A DNA stretch of 56,266 bases from the NCBI GenBank assembly GCA_031547885.1, contig JAVBRO010000035.1, positions 1 to 56,266 of the forward strand, read 5' to 3'. The translations under genes were made by a program, and so were the position numbers. The notes beneath the pieces are model-generated. The model was not told the DNA's origin. It worked only from the letters and a program-made list of their open reading frames with translations, and did no database searches. Below are positions 49,728 through 56,266 of the stretch, in pieces (the first letter of the stretch is position 1; each line of letters starts with the position of its first letter). This DNA is from UBA940 sp031547885 (lineage in GTDB: Bacteria > Bacteroidota > Bacteroidia > Bacteroidales > Rikenellaceae).

Positions 49728-50735
49728 CTATTTTATCTCGCCCCAGCGGTGATTCTTTTCGCCGCGTACGAGGCGCCACTTCACCCAGTTATAGAGGTGT
49801 GAAACAAACGGCGCATAGCGTCGGACCGTCATAAAGATTTTGTCCTTTGCGTTCACTCCCGGAGTTCGCATCGCCTCGCGGTATGAAAGCCTGAACAGAT
49901 GCCGGTGCTCTTTATGGAATGCTTTGCGCGACTCCGCGTCTTTATTGTAGCGGCGGTTCATCAACAGCAGGTAACCCTCTTCATAGACTTTCTTCGCCAT
50001 CGTGTCGGCCAGCAGGCGGGGAAGCTCCGCGCGGCGGGCGAACTCCGCGCGGTCGGCCAGCGCGCCCGAAGCCCAGCGGACATCGAAGCCGCGGTTCATG
50101 ACGCTGCCGGGATTGATATAGTGATAATAGAGTTTTTCGCATGTCACGCCCACCCGTCCCGCCGCCAGCAGTGCGTGGTGCGCCACCATCACATCCTCGC
50201 CGGTATAGGAGCCGACCGGGAATCGCACATGGTCGAAGACCGCGCGGCGGTAGAGCTTATCCCAGCAGTATATGGTGGCTTCGGTGTAGAACGACTCGAG
50301 AATTTCGCGGCTTGTAAAGACCTTCACGGGTTGCGGCGGCGGGGTCGGCAGGCTTTCGGCACTCCCTTTGGCCGGACGGCACTGGGCGATGCCGCAATCG
50401 TTGTCGAGGCAGATCCCTAACAGTCTTTCGAGCATGCCCGGGGCGTAGAAATCGTCGTTGTCGCAGAACGCCGTGAACTCCCCGCGCGCTGCGTCGATGC
50501 CGTCGTTGCGGGCGGCCGAAACCCCACCGTTGGATTTATGGATTACCCTGACGCGGCTGTCCCGGGCGGCGTATTCGTCGCAGATGGCCGGACTGCCGTC
50601 GCGCGAACCGTCATCGACAAGGATAACCTCTATATTATGGTAAGTCTGCGCGAGCAGTGAATCGATGCACCGCGCCAGAAATTTTTCGGCGTTGTAAACC
50701 GGAACGATAACGGATATCAGAGAATCATGATTCAT
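49728..50735 (-). CDS. Family 2 glycosyltransferase
   Basis: The 335-residue GT-A enzyme adds a sugar to a surface glycan. VSVIVPVYNAEKFLARCIDSLLAQT is at the N-terminus as SVIVPVYNAEKF. ILVDDGSRDGSP, GGVSAARNDGIDAARGEF and the metal-binding CDNDDFYAPGM follow. The C-terminal part is basic (KDKIFMTVRRYAPFV). The acceptor is unknown. It starts 7 bp after the methyltransferase stop. Its TAG is inside an R3 hairpin. Confidence 0.88.
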   Translation of the reverse strand: MNHDSLISVIVPVYNAEKFLARCIDSLLAQTYHNIEVILVDDGSRDGSPAICDEYAARDSRVRVIHKSNGGVSAARNDGIDAARGEFTAFCDNDDFYAPGMLERLLGICLDNDCGIAQCRPAKGSAESLPTPPPQPVKVFTSREILESFYTEATIYCWDKLYRRAVFDHVRFPVGSYTGEDVMVAHHALLAAGRVGVTCEKLYYHYINPGSVMNRGFDVRWASGALADRAEFARRAELPRLLADTMAKKVYEEGYLLLMNRRYNKDAESRKAFHKEHRHLFRLSYREAMRTPGVNAKDKIFMTVRRYAPFVSHLYNWVKWRLVRGEKNHRWGEIK

Positions 50736-50742
50736 GATTTTT

Positions 50743-51510
50743 TCAAATTTTCTCGCCGATGTAGAACAGATCGAACGCCTGGTCGCCGACCGGGGCGAGG
50801 CGGTAATCGTCGATGGTGATGCCTGACGTGAGTTCACGGTTATCTTTCAGCAGACGGCGGCGGTTCACGCGGTTGGCCACGTCGTAGGGGCCGCGAAGCA
50901 TCCACCGCGGAAGCCTCTGCTGCAGTTTCAGCGGATCGAGATGCGCTATCTTCTCCACATTTTCGCGATTTTTCTCGTAGTAATCCATCACGCTGCTGTT
51001 GCCGAAGACCCCGAGCGCCTCGACCCTGTCGAAATGGCACTCCATCAGGTTGGTGAATTCGCCGGGGGTGTATTCGCGCACGTGCCACGGGTTGCGAGTG
51101 AGCGACATCCGTGCGTTCGGAGTGGTGACTATGAACTTCCCGCCGTGTTTCAGAACGCGCTTCACCTCGGCAAGGAACGCGAAATCGTCCTTTATGTGTT
51201 CGATGACCTGGAACGAGATGACCCAGTCGAAAGTGTTGGACGGGAACCCGAGCGGCGGGACTTTCATCTGCCGGAAACTGACGTTGCCGAATTCGTCGAA
51301 ACCCGTGGGAGCATGCTTGTCGACGGTCACGAAGACAGCCGCCGCAGGGGAGATCAGCTCGACGCCGTATCCGCTTCCGGTACCGATCTCGAGGACATTG
51401 CCGCCGACCCGCGCCGCCGCCTCGCGGTATGCGAGCAGCGAACGCTGGAAGACGAAATTGTCGCTCGGATCGCGGTGTGAAACCCGCTCTGCTGTATTCA
51501 GTGCCTTCAT
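50743..51510 (-). CDS. Class I SAM-dependent methyltransferase
   Basis: The 255-residue protein has motif I NVLEIGTGSGYGVEL near residue 38, an acidic end of strand 2 at VTVDKHAP, FDWVISFQVIEHIKDD, and VLKHGGKFIVTTPN. The target is unknown. It lies between cvfB (61 bp upstream) and the glycosyltransferase (7 bp downstream), so it may modify a glycan or its lipid carrier, which is inference. Confidence 0.85.
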   Translation of the reverse strand: MKALNTAERVSHRDPSDNFVFQRSLLAYREAAARVGGNVLEIGTGSGYGVELISPAAAVFVTVDKHAPTGFDEFGNVSFRQMKVPPLGFPSNTFDWVISFQVIEHIKDDFAFLAEVKRVLKHGGKFIVTTPNARMSLTRNPWHVREYTPGEFTNLMECHFDRVEALGVFGNSSVMDYYEKNRENVEKIAHLDPLKLQQRLPRWMLRGPYDVANRVNRRRLLKDNRELTSGITIDDYRLAPVGDQAFDLFYIGEKI

Positions 51511-51573
51511 ACAATTACGAATTACGAATTACGAATTACGAATGCGGTACTTCCGTAATTTTAATTCGTAATT
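51511..51573. repeat. Heptamer arrays (AATTACG)n and (CGTAATT)n flanking a spacer
   Basis: Bases 51513-51542 carry four AATTACG units. After GCGGTACTTC a short inverted CGTAATT part runs to the cvfB stop, whose TAA it helps to form. Confidence 0.85.
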
Positions 51574-52408
51574 ACTTTATAAGTTTGGTTTCGGTGTCGC
51601 TGACGGCCACGTCGCCGCGCTTCATCAGCATTCCCAGGGCGCGTTTGAAGACCTTTTTGCTCATTGCGGTCAGTTTCGCCACCTCCTCCGGGGTGCTTTT
51701 GTCGCCTATGGGAAGCCATCCTCCCTCCTGCCTGATCAGTGCGAGCAGGCGTTCGGCGGCGTCCTTCACCTCGTCGTAGCCCTGTTTCTGCACGGCCACG
51801 TCGATGCGTTTGTCCTCCGTGACGCGCCTCACGAAACCCGTCAGCCGGTCGCCGGTACGGACTTTCGAGAAGAGCTGGTTCTTGTAGAGCATCCCCCAGT
51901 GGCGGTTGTTGACGATCACTCGCCAGCCGATGTCGCTTTCAGACGCGGCGATCAGGTCGACCTGCTGGCCCGGCACGACGCTTATCTCGTCGTTCGCGAC
52001 GACGCTTTTAAGTTTCATCGAGGCGACGCAGCGGCCCGTGACGGAGTCCTCGTAGAGGTAGACGAGGTATTTGTGGCCTACGACCACCCCGCCCTGCTGG
52101 TTGCGGTTGGGCAGGAAAAGGTCTTTTGCGGCCAGACCCCAATCGAGAAACGCCCCGTGCAGGTTCTTGTCGATGACCTGCATCAGAGCTATGTCGCCTG
52201 CTATGGCCACGGGTTCTTCGGTAGTCGCGACGAGGCGGTCTTCAGAGTCGTGGTAGACGAAGACCCTCTTCGTGTCGCCCACCTGGTCCTTTAGCGAGAC
52301 GTAACGGTTGGGCAGCAGCACTTCGTCGCCCTCTTCGTTGGTGAGATAAAGTCCGAAATCAGAAATCCTGCCTACCGTCAGTTCGTGGTACCTTCCTGCG
52401 TGAATCAT
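51572..52408 (-). CDS. cvfB: CvfB-family S1 RNA-binding protein
   Basis: The 278-residue protein has tandem S1-like OB domains. The first is YHELTVGRISDFGLYLTNEEGDEVLLPNRYVS, then EDRLVATTEEP and GAFLDWGLAAKDLFLPNRNQQGG, then a domain starting GWRVIVNNRHWGMLYKNQLF. A C-terminal winged helix (GDKSTPEEVAKLTAMSKKVFKRALGML) completes the CvfB layout. It binds RNA and affects expression of surface and virulence genes in firmicutes. The start MIHAGRYHEL is chosen over a longer frame. Confidence 0.88.
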   Translation of the reverse strand: MIHAGRYHELTVGRISDFGLYLTNEEGDEVLLPNRYVSLKDQVGDTKRVFVYHDSEDRLVATTEEPVAIAGDIALMQVIDKNLHGAFLDWGLAAKDLFLPNRNQQGGVVVGHKYLVYLYEDSVTGRCVASMKLKSVVANDEISVVPGQQVDLIAASESDIGWRVIVNNRHWGMLYKNQLFSKVRTGDRLTGFVRRVTEDKRIDVAVQKQGYDEVKDAAERLLALIRQEGGWLPIGDKSTPEEVAKLTAMSKKVFKRALGMLMKRGDVAVSDTETKLIK

Positions 52409-52435
52409 TGAAAAAAAAATTACCGTAGTTTCGCA

Positions 52436-52443
52436 CAAAGCTA
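52436..52443 (-). promoter_or_regulatory. Bacteroidota -7 box for cvfB
   Basis: The minus strand reads TAGCTTTG, 28 bp before the ATG. Confidence 0.5.
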
Positions 52444-52462
52444 CGAAAATAGGCGGCATTTA

Positions 52463-52559
52463 ACTATTTTTGCACAACAAAGTTGTGCCAAAATAGGATG
52501 CGCCTCGGCAGAAAATCCGAACAAGTTCGACATTCTGCGCTCGGCTTTCACTATTTTTG
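52463..52559 (+). promoter_or_regulatory. Repeated promoter-like element before the TSUP gene
   Basis: A first TATTTTTG starts the palindrome CTATTTTTGCACAAC/GTTGTGCCAAAATAG (52463-52495). GATGCGCCTCGGCA, CGAACAAGTTCG and a second TATTTTTG (52552-52559) follow. The first motif pair also precedes the GlsB-like gene. Confidence 0.5.
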
Positions 52560-52589
52560 TACGGATTCTTTCAAATCGCATCCTCCATT

Positions 52590-53375
52590 TTGGACCTTAA
52601 CCTCAGCATAATCACCATCCTCGTCCTGTCGGGCGTCGCCGTGGGTTTCATAAATACCCTGGCTGGCGGAGGTACGGTCATATCGCTGACGATATTCATG
52701 GCCCTGGGGCTGCCGGTGCAGGTCGCAAACGGCACCAACCGCATCGCCATCATAATGCAGAACCTTTCGTCGACCGCTACGTTCACGCGGAAGCGGCTCC
52801 TCGACTGGCACAGCGGCATCCGGCTCTCCATCCCGTCGATACTCGGCACGGTGATAGGTTCGCAGATCGCGGTGACTATCAACGACCGCATCTTCCAGAT
52901 ATGCCTGGCGGTGGTGCTGATGGGGGTACTCGTATTCTCGGTGGTGGGCGACCGGCTGCTCAGGCGCAGCGGCGAATCGATCGAAAAGATCAAACCTGTG
53001 CACTACCTCGTGTTTTTTCTTATCGGGCTCTACAGCGGCTATATGTTCGTCGGAGTAGGCTATATAATCCTGCTGGCAACGATGGGCATGCTGGGCCTCA
53101 ATATAGTGAAATCCAATGTAATAAAGGCACTGATAATTTTCGTTTCAGTGCCTTTTTCGCTTCTTGTGTTCATCCTCAACGGCGAGGTGAACTACATGTA
53201 CGGGCTGATACACGGGGCGGGAAACATGGTGGGCGCTTTCCTGGCATCGCACTACGCCATCGGCTGGGGAGCGCGGTTCCTGAAGTGGTTCATGGTGGTC
53301 GTCGTGCTTTTCTGCCTCGCCGACCTGGTGCACCTCATCTCTATCCGCGACTGGGTGCTGACGCTGCTACAATAA
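52590..53375 (+). CDS. TSUP family permease (TauE/SafE type)
   Basis: The roughly 261-residue protein has seven to eight membrane segments. SGVAVGFINTLAGGGTVISLT at the N-terminus and GLYSGYMFVGVGYIILLATMGMLGLNIVKSNVIKAL mark the TSUP (sulfite exporter TauE/SafE) fold. The substrate is often a sulfur or organic anion, but it is unknown here. No ATG opens the frame. A TTG at 52557 overlaps the -7 box, so I chose the TTG at 52590, giving MDLNLSIITIL. This start is uncertain. cysQ, also linked to sulfur assimilation, follows convergently. Confidence 0.8.
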   Translation: MDLNLSIITILVLSGVAVGFINTLAGGGTVISLTIFMALGLPVQVANGTNRIAIIMQNLSSTATFTRKRLLDWHSGIRLSIPSILGTVIGSQIAVTINDRIFQICLAVVLMGVLVFSVVGDRLLRRSGESIEKIKPVHYLVFFLIGLYSGYMFVGVGYIILLATMGMLGLNIVKSNVIKALIIFVSVPFSLLVFILNGEVNYMYGLIHGAGNMVGAFLASHYAIGWGARFLKWFMVVVVLFCLADLVHLISIRDWVLTLLQ

Positions 53376-53431
53376 TTAATGGTTAATCAATTTTACAACA
53401 ATTATTTATCATTACCATCATTAACCATTAT
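53373..53431. repeat. Inverted TAATGGTTAAT/ATTAACCATTA repeats between TSUP gene and cysQ
   Basis: TAATTAATGGTTAAT at 53373-53387 pairs imperfectly with the ATCATTAACCATTA region at 53416-53431. The second arm contains the cysQ stop codon. It resembles the pair at 7697-7786 and could be a weak terminator. Confidence 0.65.
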
Positions 53432-54285
53432 TCCCGGAAGGCTCCGCTCCGGCAGACGAACCACGGGTTCAGCAGCGATTCCTTATTGTACGCGAATTTG
53501 CCGAAGTCAGGCAGTGATTTGGTAGTGCCGCCGGTGTCCGAAAGGATGATCTCCCCGGCCGCGGTGTCCCACTCGTAGGTGTTCGAAGTGCGGGGATAAT
53601 AATCTATCTCGCCCTCGGCCAGCATACAGAATTTATAGGAACTCCCCTGCTCGACCAGCACGGCATCGGGGTATTTCACCTTGATGCGGTCGATATGCTC
53701 CATAGTATCGGGCGTCTTGTGCGAACGGCTCACGCCTATGCGGATCGGAGTGTTGCACTCCTTTTTCAACGGCAGCTTCTCCGCCCCGGCAAAAACCTCT
53801 TCATAGGTCAGCTCGGCGTCAGGATCGGGCTTCACATCCCGTTTCATGAACGATCCGTGCCCCTTTTCGCAGAAATATATCTTCTCGAAGTATGGAACGT
53901 AGATGATCCCGACCACCGGGCGGTTGTTGACCACCAGCGCGATGTTGACCGTGAACTCGTTGTTGCCCTTGATGAACTCCTTGGTGCCGTCCAGAGGGTC
54001 GACCAGCCAGAACATGTCCCAATCCTTGCGCTCGTCGAAACGCATCTCGCGCCCCTCCTCGCTCAGCAGCGGGATGTGGGTCTGCCCCAGGTATTCCTTT
54101 ATGACGGTGTGCGCCAGTTTGTCGGCCAGCGTGATGGGCGACTGATCGCGCTTCAGGTCGACCTCATAGTCCCCCTTACGCCTGTAAACGTCGAGTATCG
54201 CCGCCCCCGCCCTGAGAGCCGCATTGTATGCCTTCGGCACGAGGTACTCCCTCTGCTGCCCGTTCAAATACTTTCCGTCTTCCAT
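53428..54285 (-). CDS. cysQ: 3'(2'),5'-bisphosphate nucleotidase CysQ
   Basis: The 285-residue member of the inositol monophosphatase fold removes the 3' phosphate from PAP, the by-product of sulfate activation and sulfotransfer. Metal ligands are in LSEEGREM (Glu) and WLVDPLDGTKEF (Asp-Pro-Leu-Asp-Gly-Thr), and the late YEWDTAAGEIIL completes the set. The length is slightly more than E. coli CysQ. Its stop lies in a repeat arm. R1 copy D is 25 bp upstream of its start. Confidence 0.92.
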   Translation of the reverse strand: MEDGKYLNGQQREYLVPKAYNAALRAGAAILDVYRRKGDYEVDLKRDQSPITLADKLAHTVIKEYLGQTHIPLLSEEGREMRFDERKDWDMFWLVDPLDGTKEFIKGNNEFTVNIALVVNNRPVVGIIYVPYFEKIYFCEKGHGSFMKRDVKPDPDAELTYEEVFAGAEKLPLKKECNTPIRIGVSRSHKTPDTMEHIDRIKVKYPDAVLVEQGSSYKFCMLAEGEIDYYPRTSNTYEWDTAAGEIILSDTGGTTKSLPDFGKFAYNKESLLNPWFVCRSGAFRE

Positions 54286-54309
54286 AGCAATTCGTTTTTT
54301 CTTTTTAAT

Positions 54310-54436
54310 GTTACTTTTTCAAATCAAAAAGTAACCAAAAGATTGGCGGAACGCCGCCAGCGATTTACTTTGATGTTGTGTTGAAGTAAATCAATGTTTC
54401 TCTAAAAATTTGGTGCTACCTTTTTTAAAAGGTAGC
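54310..54436 (+). repeat. R1 modular hairpin element, short copy D (core missing)
   Basis: GTTACTTTTT-CAAATC-AAAAAGTAAC is at 54310-54335, with the same loop as the full copies and the closing pair changed from G-C to T-A. GGCGG-AACG-CCGCC is at 54345-54358. Then come TCTCTAAAAATTTGG and the terminal hairpin GCTACCTTTT/AAAAGGTAGC (54415-54436), which follows the GH31 gene stop and may end its transcription. The 131-bp core and the GNA hairpin after it are absent. Confidence 0.8.
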
Positions 54437-54444
54437 GAAAAATA

Positions 54445-55968
54445 TCATTGCAGCTCGAACCAAACCATTTTATAGCCGTCGGTTTCGGCCTCGAGGACCA
54501 GTGGTCCTTTATATTTCTTGCCGTTCATGTCGCGCCAGGTGCCTTTGGGGAGCCTGACGAGGCGTTTGGCGTTGTCGTCCACGGCGGGTGCGAGCATGTA
54601 TTTGTCGCCGAGCATGTACTGGTCGGTACAGTCGGCGAACCCGTCGCCCGCGAAGATGTATTCCATGGGGCGGATGATCGGCTCGAGGGTTTTACACGCC
54701 TCGGCGCATGCATTTGCCATATATTTCGACAGCGACGCCCGGAAAGCGATCACCCGTTTCATTTCGGCCGCCGCGAAAGGGTATTTCCACGGCTCGAAGG
54801 GAATGTCGGCAACAGGCATCACCGCCTGCATCAGCGCGTACCTGACGGCCGCCTTTTCGTCCGCTTCCGCGAGTGTTTCGAAACCGGGCAGCACCTGCGT
54901 AAAAGGCCCTGCCGCCAATCCTGCCGTAAGAACGTCCTGTATATACCCGGCTTCTCCGCGGGCCGAACTCCTTATGGACGAAACATATCCCGACTGGAAC
55001 TGCGGCATTCCCGGCCGGAATTCGGCTAAGACAAATTCCGCGCCCGTTTCCCGCACAGCTGCCAGATATTTCTTCGCATAGTCCGTGTTGTCCGCAATGC
55101 GTTCGATGAGCGCGCCGCAGTCGAAGCGGAAGCCGTCGACGCCGCACGTCTGCTGCAGCCCCTTCAAGGCCTCTTTCAAACTCTGCGCCTGCGCGGGTTC
55201 GGCCAGGTCGAGCGCCGCGAAAAAACCTTCCGGTCCCGACATAATAAGCGGCTTTCCGGGAGCCTCATTCACAAGCATGTTGTGCGACGCGAGGGTGTGT
55301 AAATCACGCCCCCATGCTGCCACGTATGGCGTTACAGTAAGCATTACCTTGAACCCCAAAGCGTGCATTTCGGCAATTAAAGCCGCCGGGTCGGGGAACC
55401 AGCGGCTGTCGAAATCGTATCCGGAGCCCTTGCGCCATCCTTCGCCCAGGACGATTATCCCTGGCGGAAATCCCTCTTCCATAAGGGCTTTGGCGTAGAA
55501 TACAGCGCCTTCGGCGGTGCATAAAAATCCCCGGCCATCCTCGATTCCATACACCGGTCGGGTAAACAGTTCGGGTGATGGGAAATGGCTGCCGCCCTCA
55601 AAATCGCTGTGATGCATCGCAAGATAAGCCTGGCGCAGCGTCCGTCCGCTTTTTTCGGCGCTGACTTTTGCGCCGTCGGTCGTTATCATGAATTTTTTGC
55701 CGTCGAAAGTTATCCCGGCCGGAGCGTCGGACTGGATGTAGCGTCCGGCCGAAGAGACGAGGTATCCCGTAGAGAATCCGCCCTTGTCAAGCAGTGCGGT
55801 GTTGACATAGAATGGCTCGGGAAAAGGCTGTGCGGGTGAATTTCCTGCAAAAATCCCCCACCACTTCTCTCCGGACTGTATCGGGATCTCCGACACCGTC
55901 TGCGCCAGAGCGGATGAAAGATGAAAGATGAAAGATGAAAGAAGAATTATTTTGTTGGTTATGCGCAT
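54445..55968 (-). CDS. Exported glycoside hydrolase, GH31-like
   Basis: The 507-residue protein has a signal peptide ending LAQ (about 1-22). It then has a beta-sandwich and a TIM barrel with PPGIIVLGEGWRKGSGYDFD, FPDPAALIAEMHALGFKVMLTVTPYV and the nucleophile region GVDGFRFDCGAL, Asp283. This is the GH31 alpha-glucosidase/xylosidase layout in compact form. The acid/base site appears near RSSARGEAGYIQDVLTAG, but the usual W-x-G-D motif is altered, so the specificity is unclear. The signal peptide core is encoded by a 7-bp tandem array, GATGAAA x4 on the plus strand. Confidence 0.78.
   Translation of the reverse strand: MRITNKIILLSSFIFHLSSALAQTVSEIPIQSGEKWWGIFAGNSPAQPFPEPFYVNTALLDKGGFSTGYLVSSAGRYIQSDAPAGITFDGKKFMITTDGAKVSAEKSGRTLRQAYLAMHHSDFEGGSHFPSPELFTRPVYGIEDGRGFLCTAEGAVFYAKALMEEGFPPGIIVLGEGWRKGSGYDFDSRWFPDPAALIAEMHALGFKVMLTVTPYVAAWGRDLHTLASHNMLVNEAPGKPLIMSGPEGFFAALDLAEPAQAQSLKEALKGLQQTCGVDGFRFDCGALIERIADNTDYAKKYLAAVRETGAEFVLAEFRPGMPQFQSGYVSSIRSSARGEAGYIQDVLTAGLAAGPFTQVLPGFETLAEADEKAAVRYALMQAVMPVADIPFEPWKYPFAAAEMKRVIAFRASLSKYMANACAEACKTLEPIIRPMEYIFAGDGFADCTDQYMLGDKYMLAPAVDDNAKRLVRLPKGTWRDMNGKKYKGPLVLEAETDGYKMVWFELQ
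55913..55940. repeat. Heptamer array GATGAAA x4 within the GH31 signal-peptide codons
   Basis: Four perfect units occur inside the coding sequence. On the gene strand they encode the signal-peptide residues SSFIFHLSS. The unit length is not a multiple of three, so gain or loss of one unit shifts the frame. Confidence 0.9.
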
Positions 55969-56076
55969 GGTATCCTCATCAAGACATTAAATCGTTACAA
56001 AATAACGAAAATTTCGGGAATCCATTATATAAAGCACGGCGATAAACGGTTGTTTATGAAAATTTCCGCACTTTTG

Positions 56077-56107
56077 TTTGCGCCGAAGTAAAAAAGGAGT
56101 ATATTTG
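56077..56107 (+). promoter_or_regulatory. Bacteroidota promoter for rplU
   Basis: TTTG (56077-56080) and TATATTTG (56100-56107) are 19 bp apart, a good match to the -33/-7 pattern. The leader would be about 15-20 bases. Confidence 0.7.
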
Positions 56108-56128
56108 CATCCCAATTTCATGTCAAAC

Positions 56129-56266
56129 ATGTACGTAATTGTAGAGATAGCAGGTCAGCAGTTCAAGGCTGAGAAGGGTCGGAAGCTCTATGTTCACCGT
56201 CTTAAAGAGGAAGAAGGTTCCTCGGTGAGCTTCGATCAGGTACTGCTAACGGATAGCGACGGTCAG
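56129..56266 (+). CDS. rplU: Ribosomal protein L21 (cut by window edge)
   Basis: The first 46 residues, MYVIVEIAGQQFKAEKGRKL and on through YVHRLKEEEGSSVSFDQVLL, match the N-terminus of L21, a 23S rRNA-binding protein. The ATG at 56129 is preferred because Bacteroidota L21 begins MY-x-IVEI. The ATG at 56120 would add three residues. The gene continues to the right, normally with rpmA. Confidence 0.95.
   Translation, partial: MYVIVEIAGQQFKAEKGRKLYVHRLKEEEGSSVSFDQVLLTDSDGQ

Overview
The window looks like a chromosomal segment of a G+C-rich member of the Bacteroidota. My best guess is Bacteroidales, possibly Rikenellaceae/Alistipes-like, but the family is inferred and not proven. The signs are many TAnnTTTG (-7) promoter boxes of the Bacteroidota type, starts usually without a strong Shine-Dalgarno sequence, a type B ribosomal protein L31, a DUF4837 lipoprotein, a PorT-like barrel, Kdo/lipid A genes (kdsC, waaA) and a glycine-lipid-type N-acyltransferase. 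Most of the window is housekeeping; no tRNA, rRNA, CRISPR array, prophage or complete transposon is visible.

Layout. 1-140: right end of an IS3-family insertion sequence. 180-3632 (minus): manA, an exported protein and an aminotransferase. 3733-6322 (plus): yihY-type membrane protein, DUF2520 protein and kdsC, overlapping one another. 6686-7693: lone DUF4435 (TOPRIM-like) gene. 7823-12690 (minus): exported protein, lon, lemA, htpX, a protein quality-control block. 12804-15425: valS. 15514-18643 (minus): dapA and ligA. 18800-20566 (plus): acidic protein, small membrane protein, GlsB-like acyltransferase. 20617-24342 (minus): waaA, yraN, pepE, purN. 24496-27699 (plus): acpP, fabF, rnc, radC. 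28053-32326: DUF4837 lipoprotein, then polysaccharide deacetylase, ubiX and efp, then an OmpA-family protein. 32606-35176: class II (B12-dependent) ribonucleotide reductase. 35478-41937 (minus): phoH, zinc-ribbon protein, purC, pepD, lipid kinase and a beta-propeller lipoprotein. 42113-44642 (minus): PorT-like barrel, rpmE2, rluB-type pseudouridine synthase. 44739-49591: PatB/MalY-type C-S lyase, a lipoprotein, and a large Ig-domain lipoprotein. 49728-52408 (minus): cvfB, methyltransferase, glycosyltransferase. 52590-55968: TSUP permease, cysQ, GH31-family hydrolase. 56129 to the end: start of rplU.

The unusual content lies between the genes. A hairpin-rich element (R1, about 340 bp) occurs in three full copies (6334-6670, 22624-22962, 27719-28043) and one short copy (54310-54436). 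Its stems keep pairing while their sequences change. Its 131-132-bp core is flipped in one copy relative to the other two. Many of its loops are of the C-GNA-G type known to make very stable DNA mini-hairpins. A smaller related hairpin (R3) sits directly on the TAG stop codon of three genes. Several tandem repeat families, nearly all with a 7-bp unit, fill other gaps and supply or touch stop codons. One such array codes for the signal peptide of the GH31 enzyme. A 43-bp palindrome resembles an IS reduced to its two ends. Together these suggest a genome whose intergenic space is being colonised by structured short repeats.
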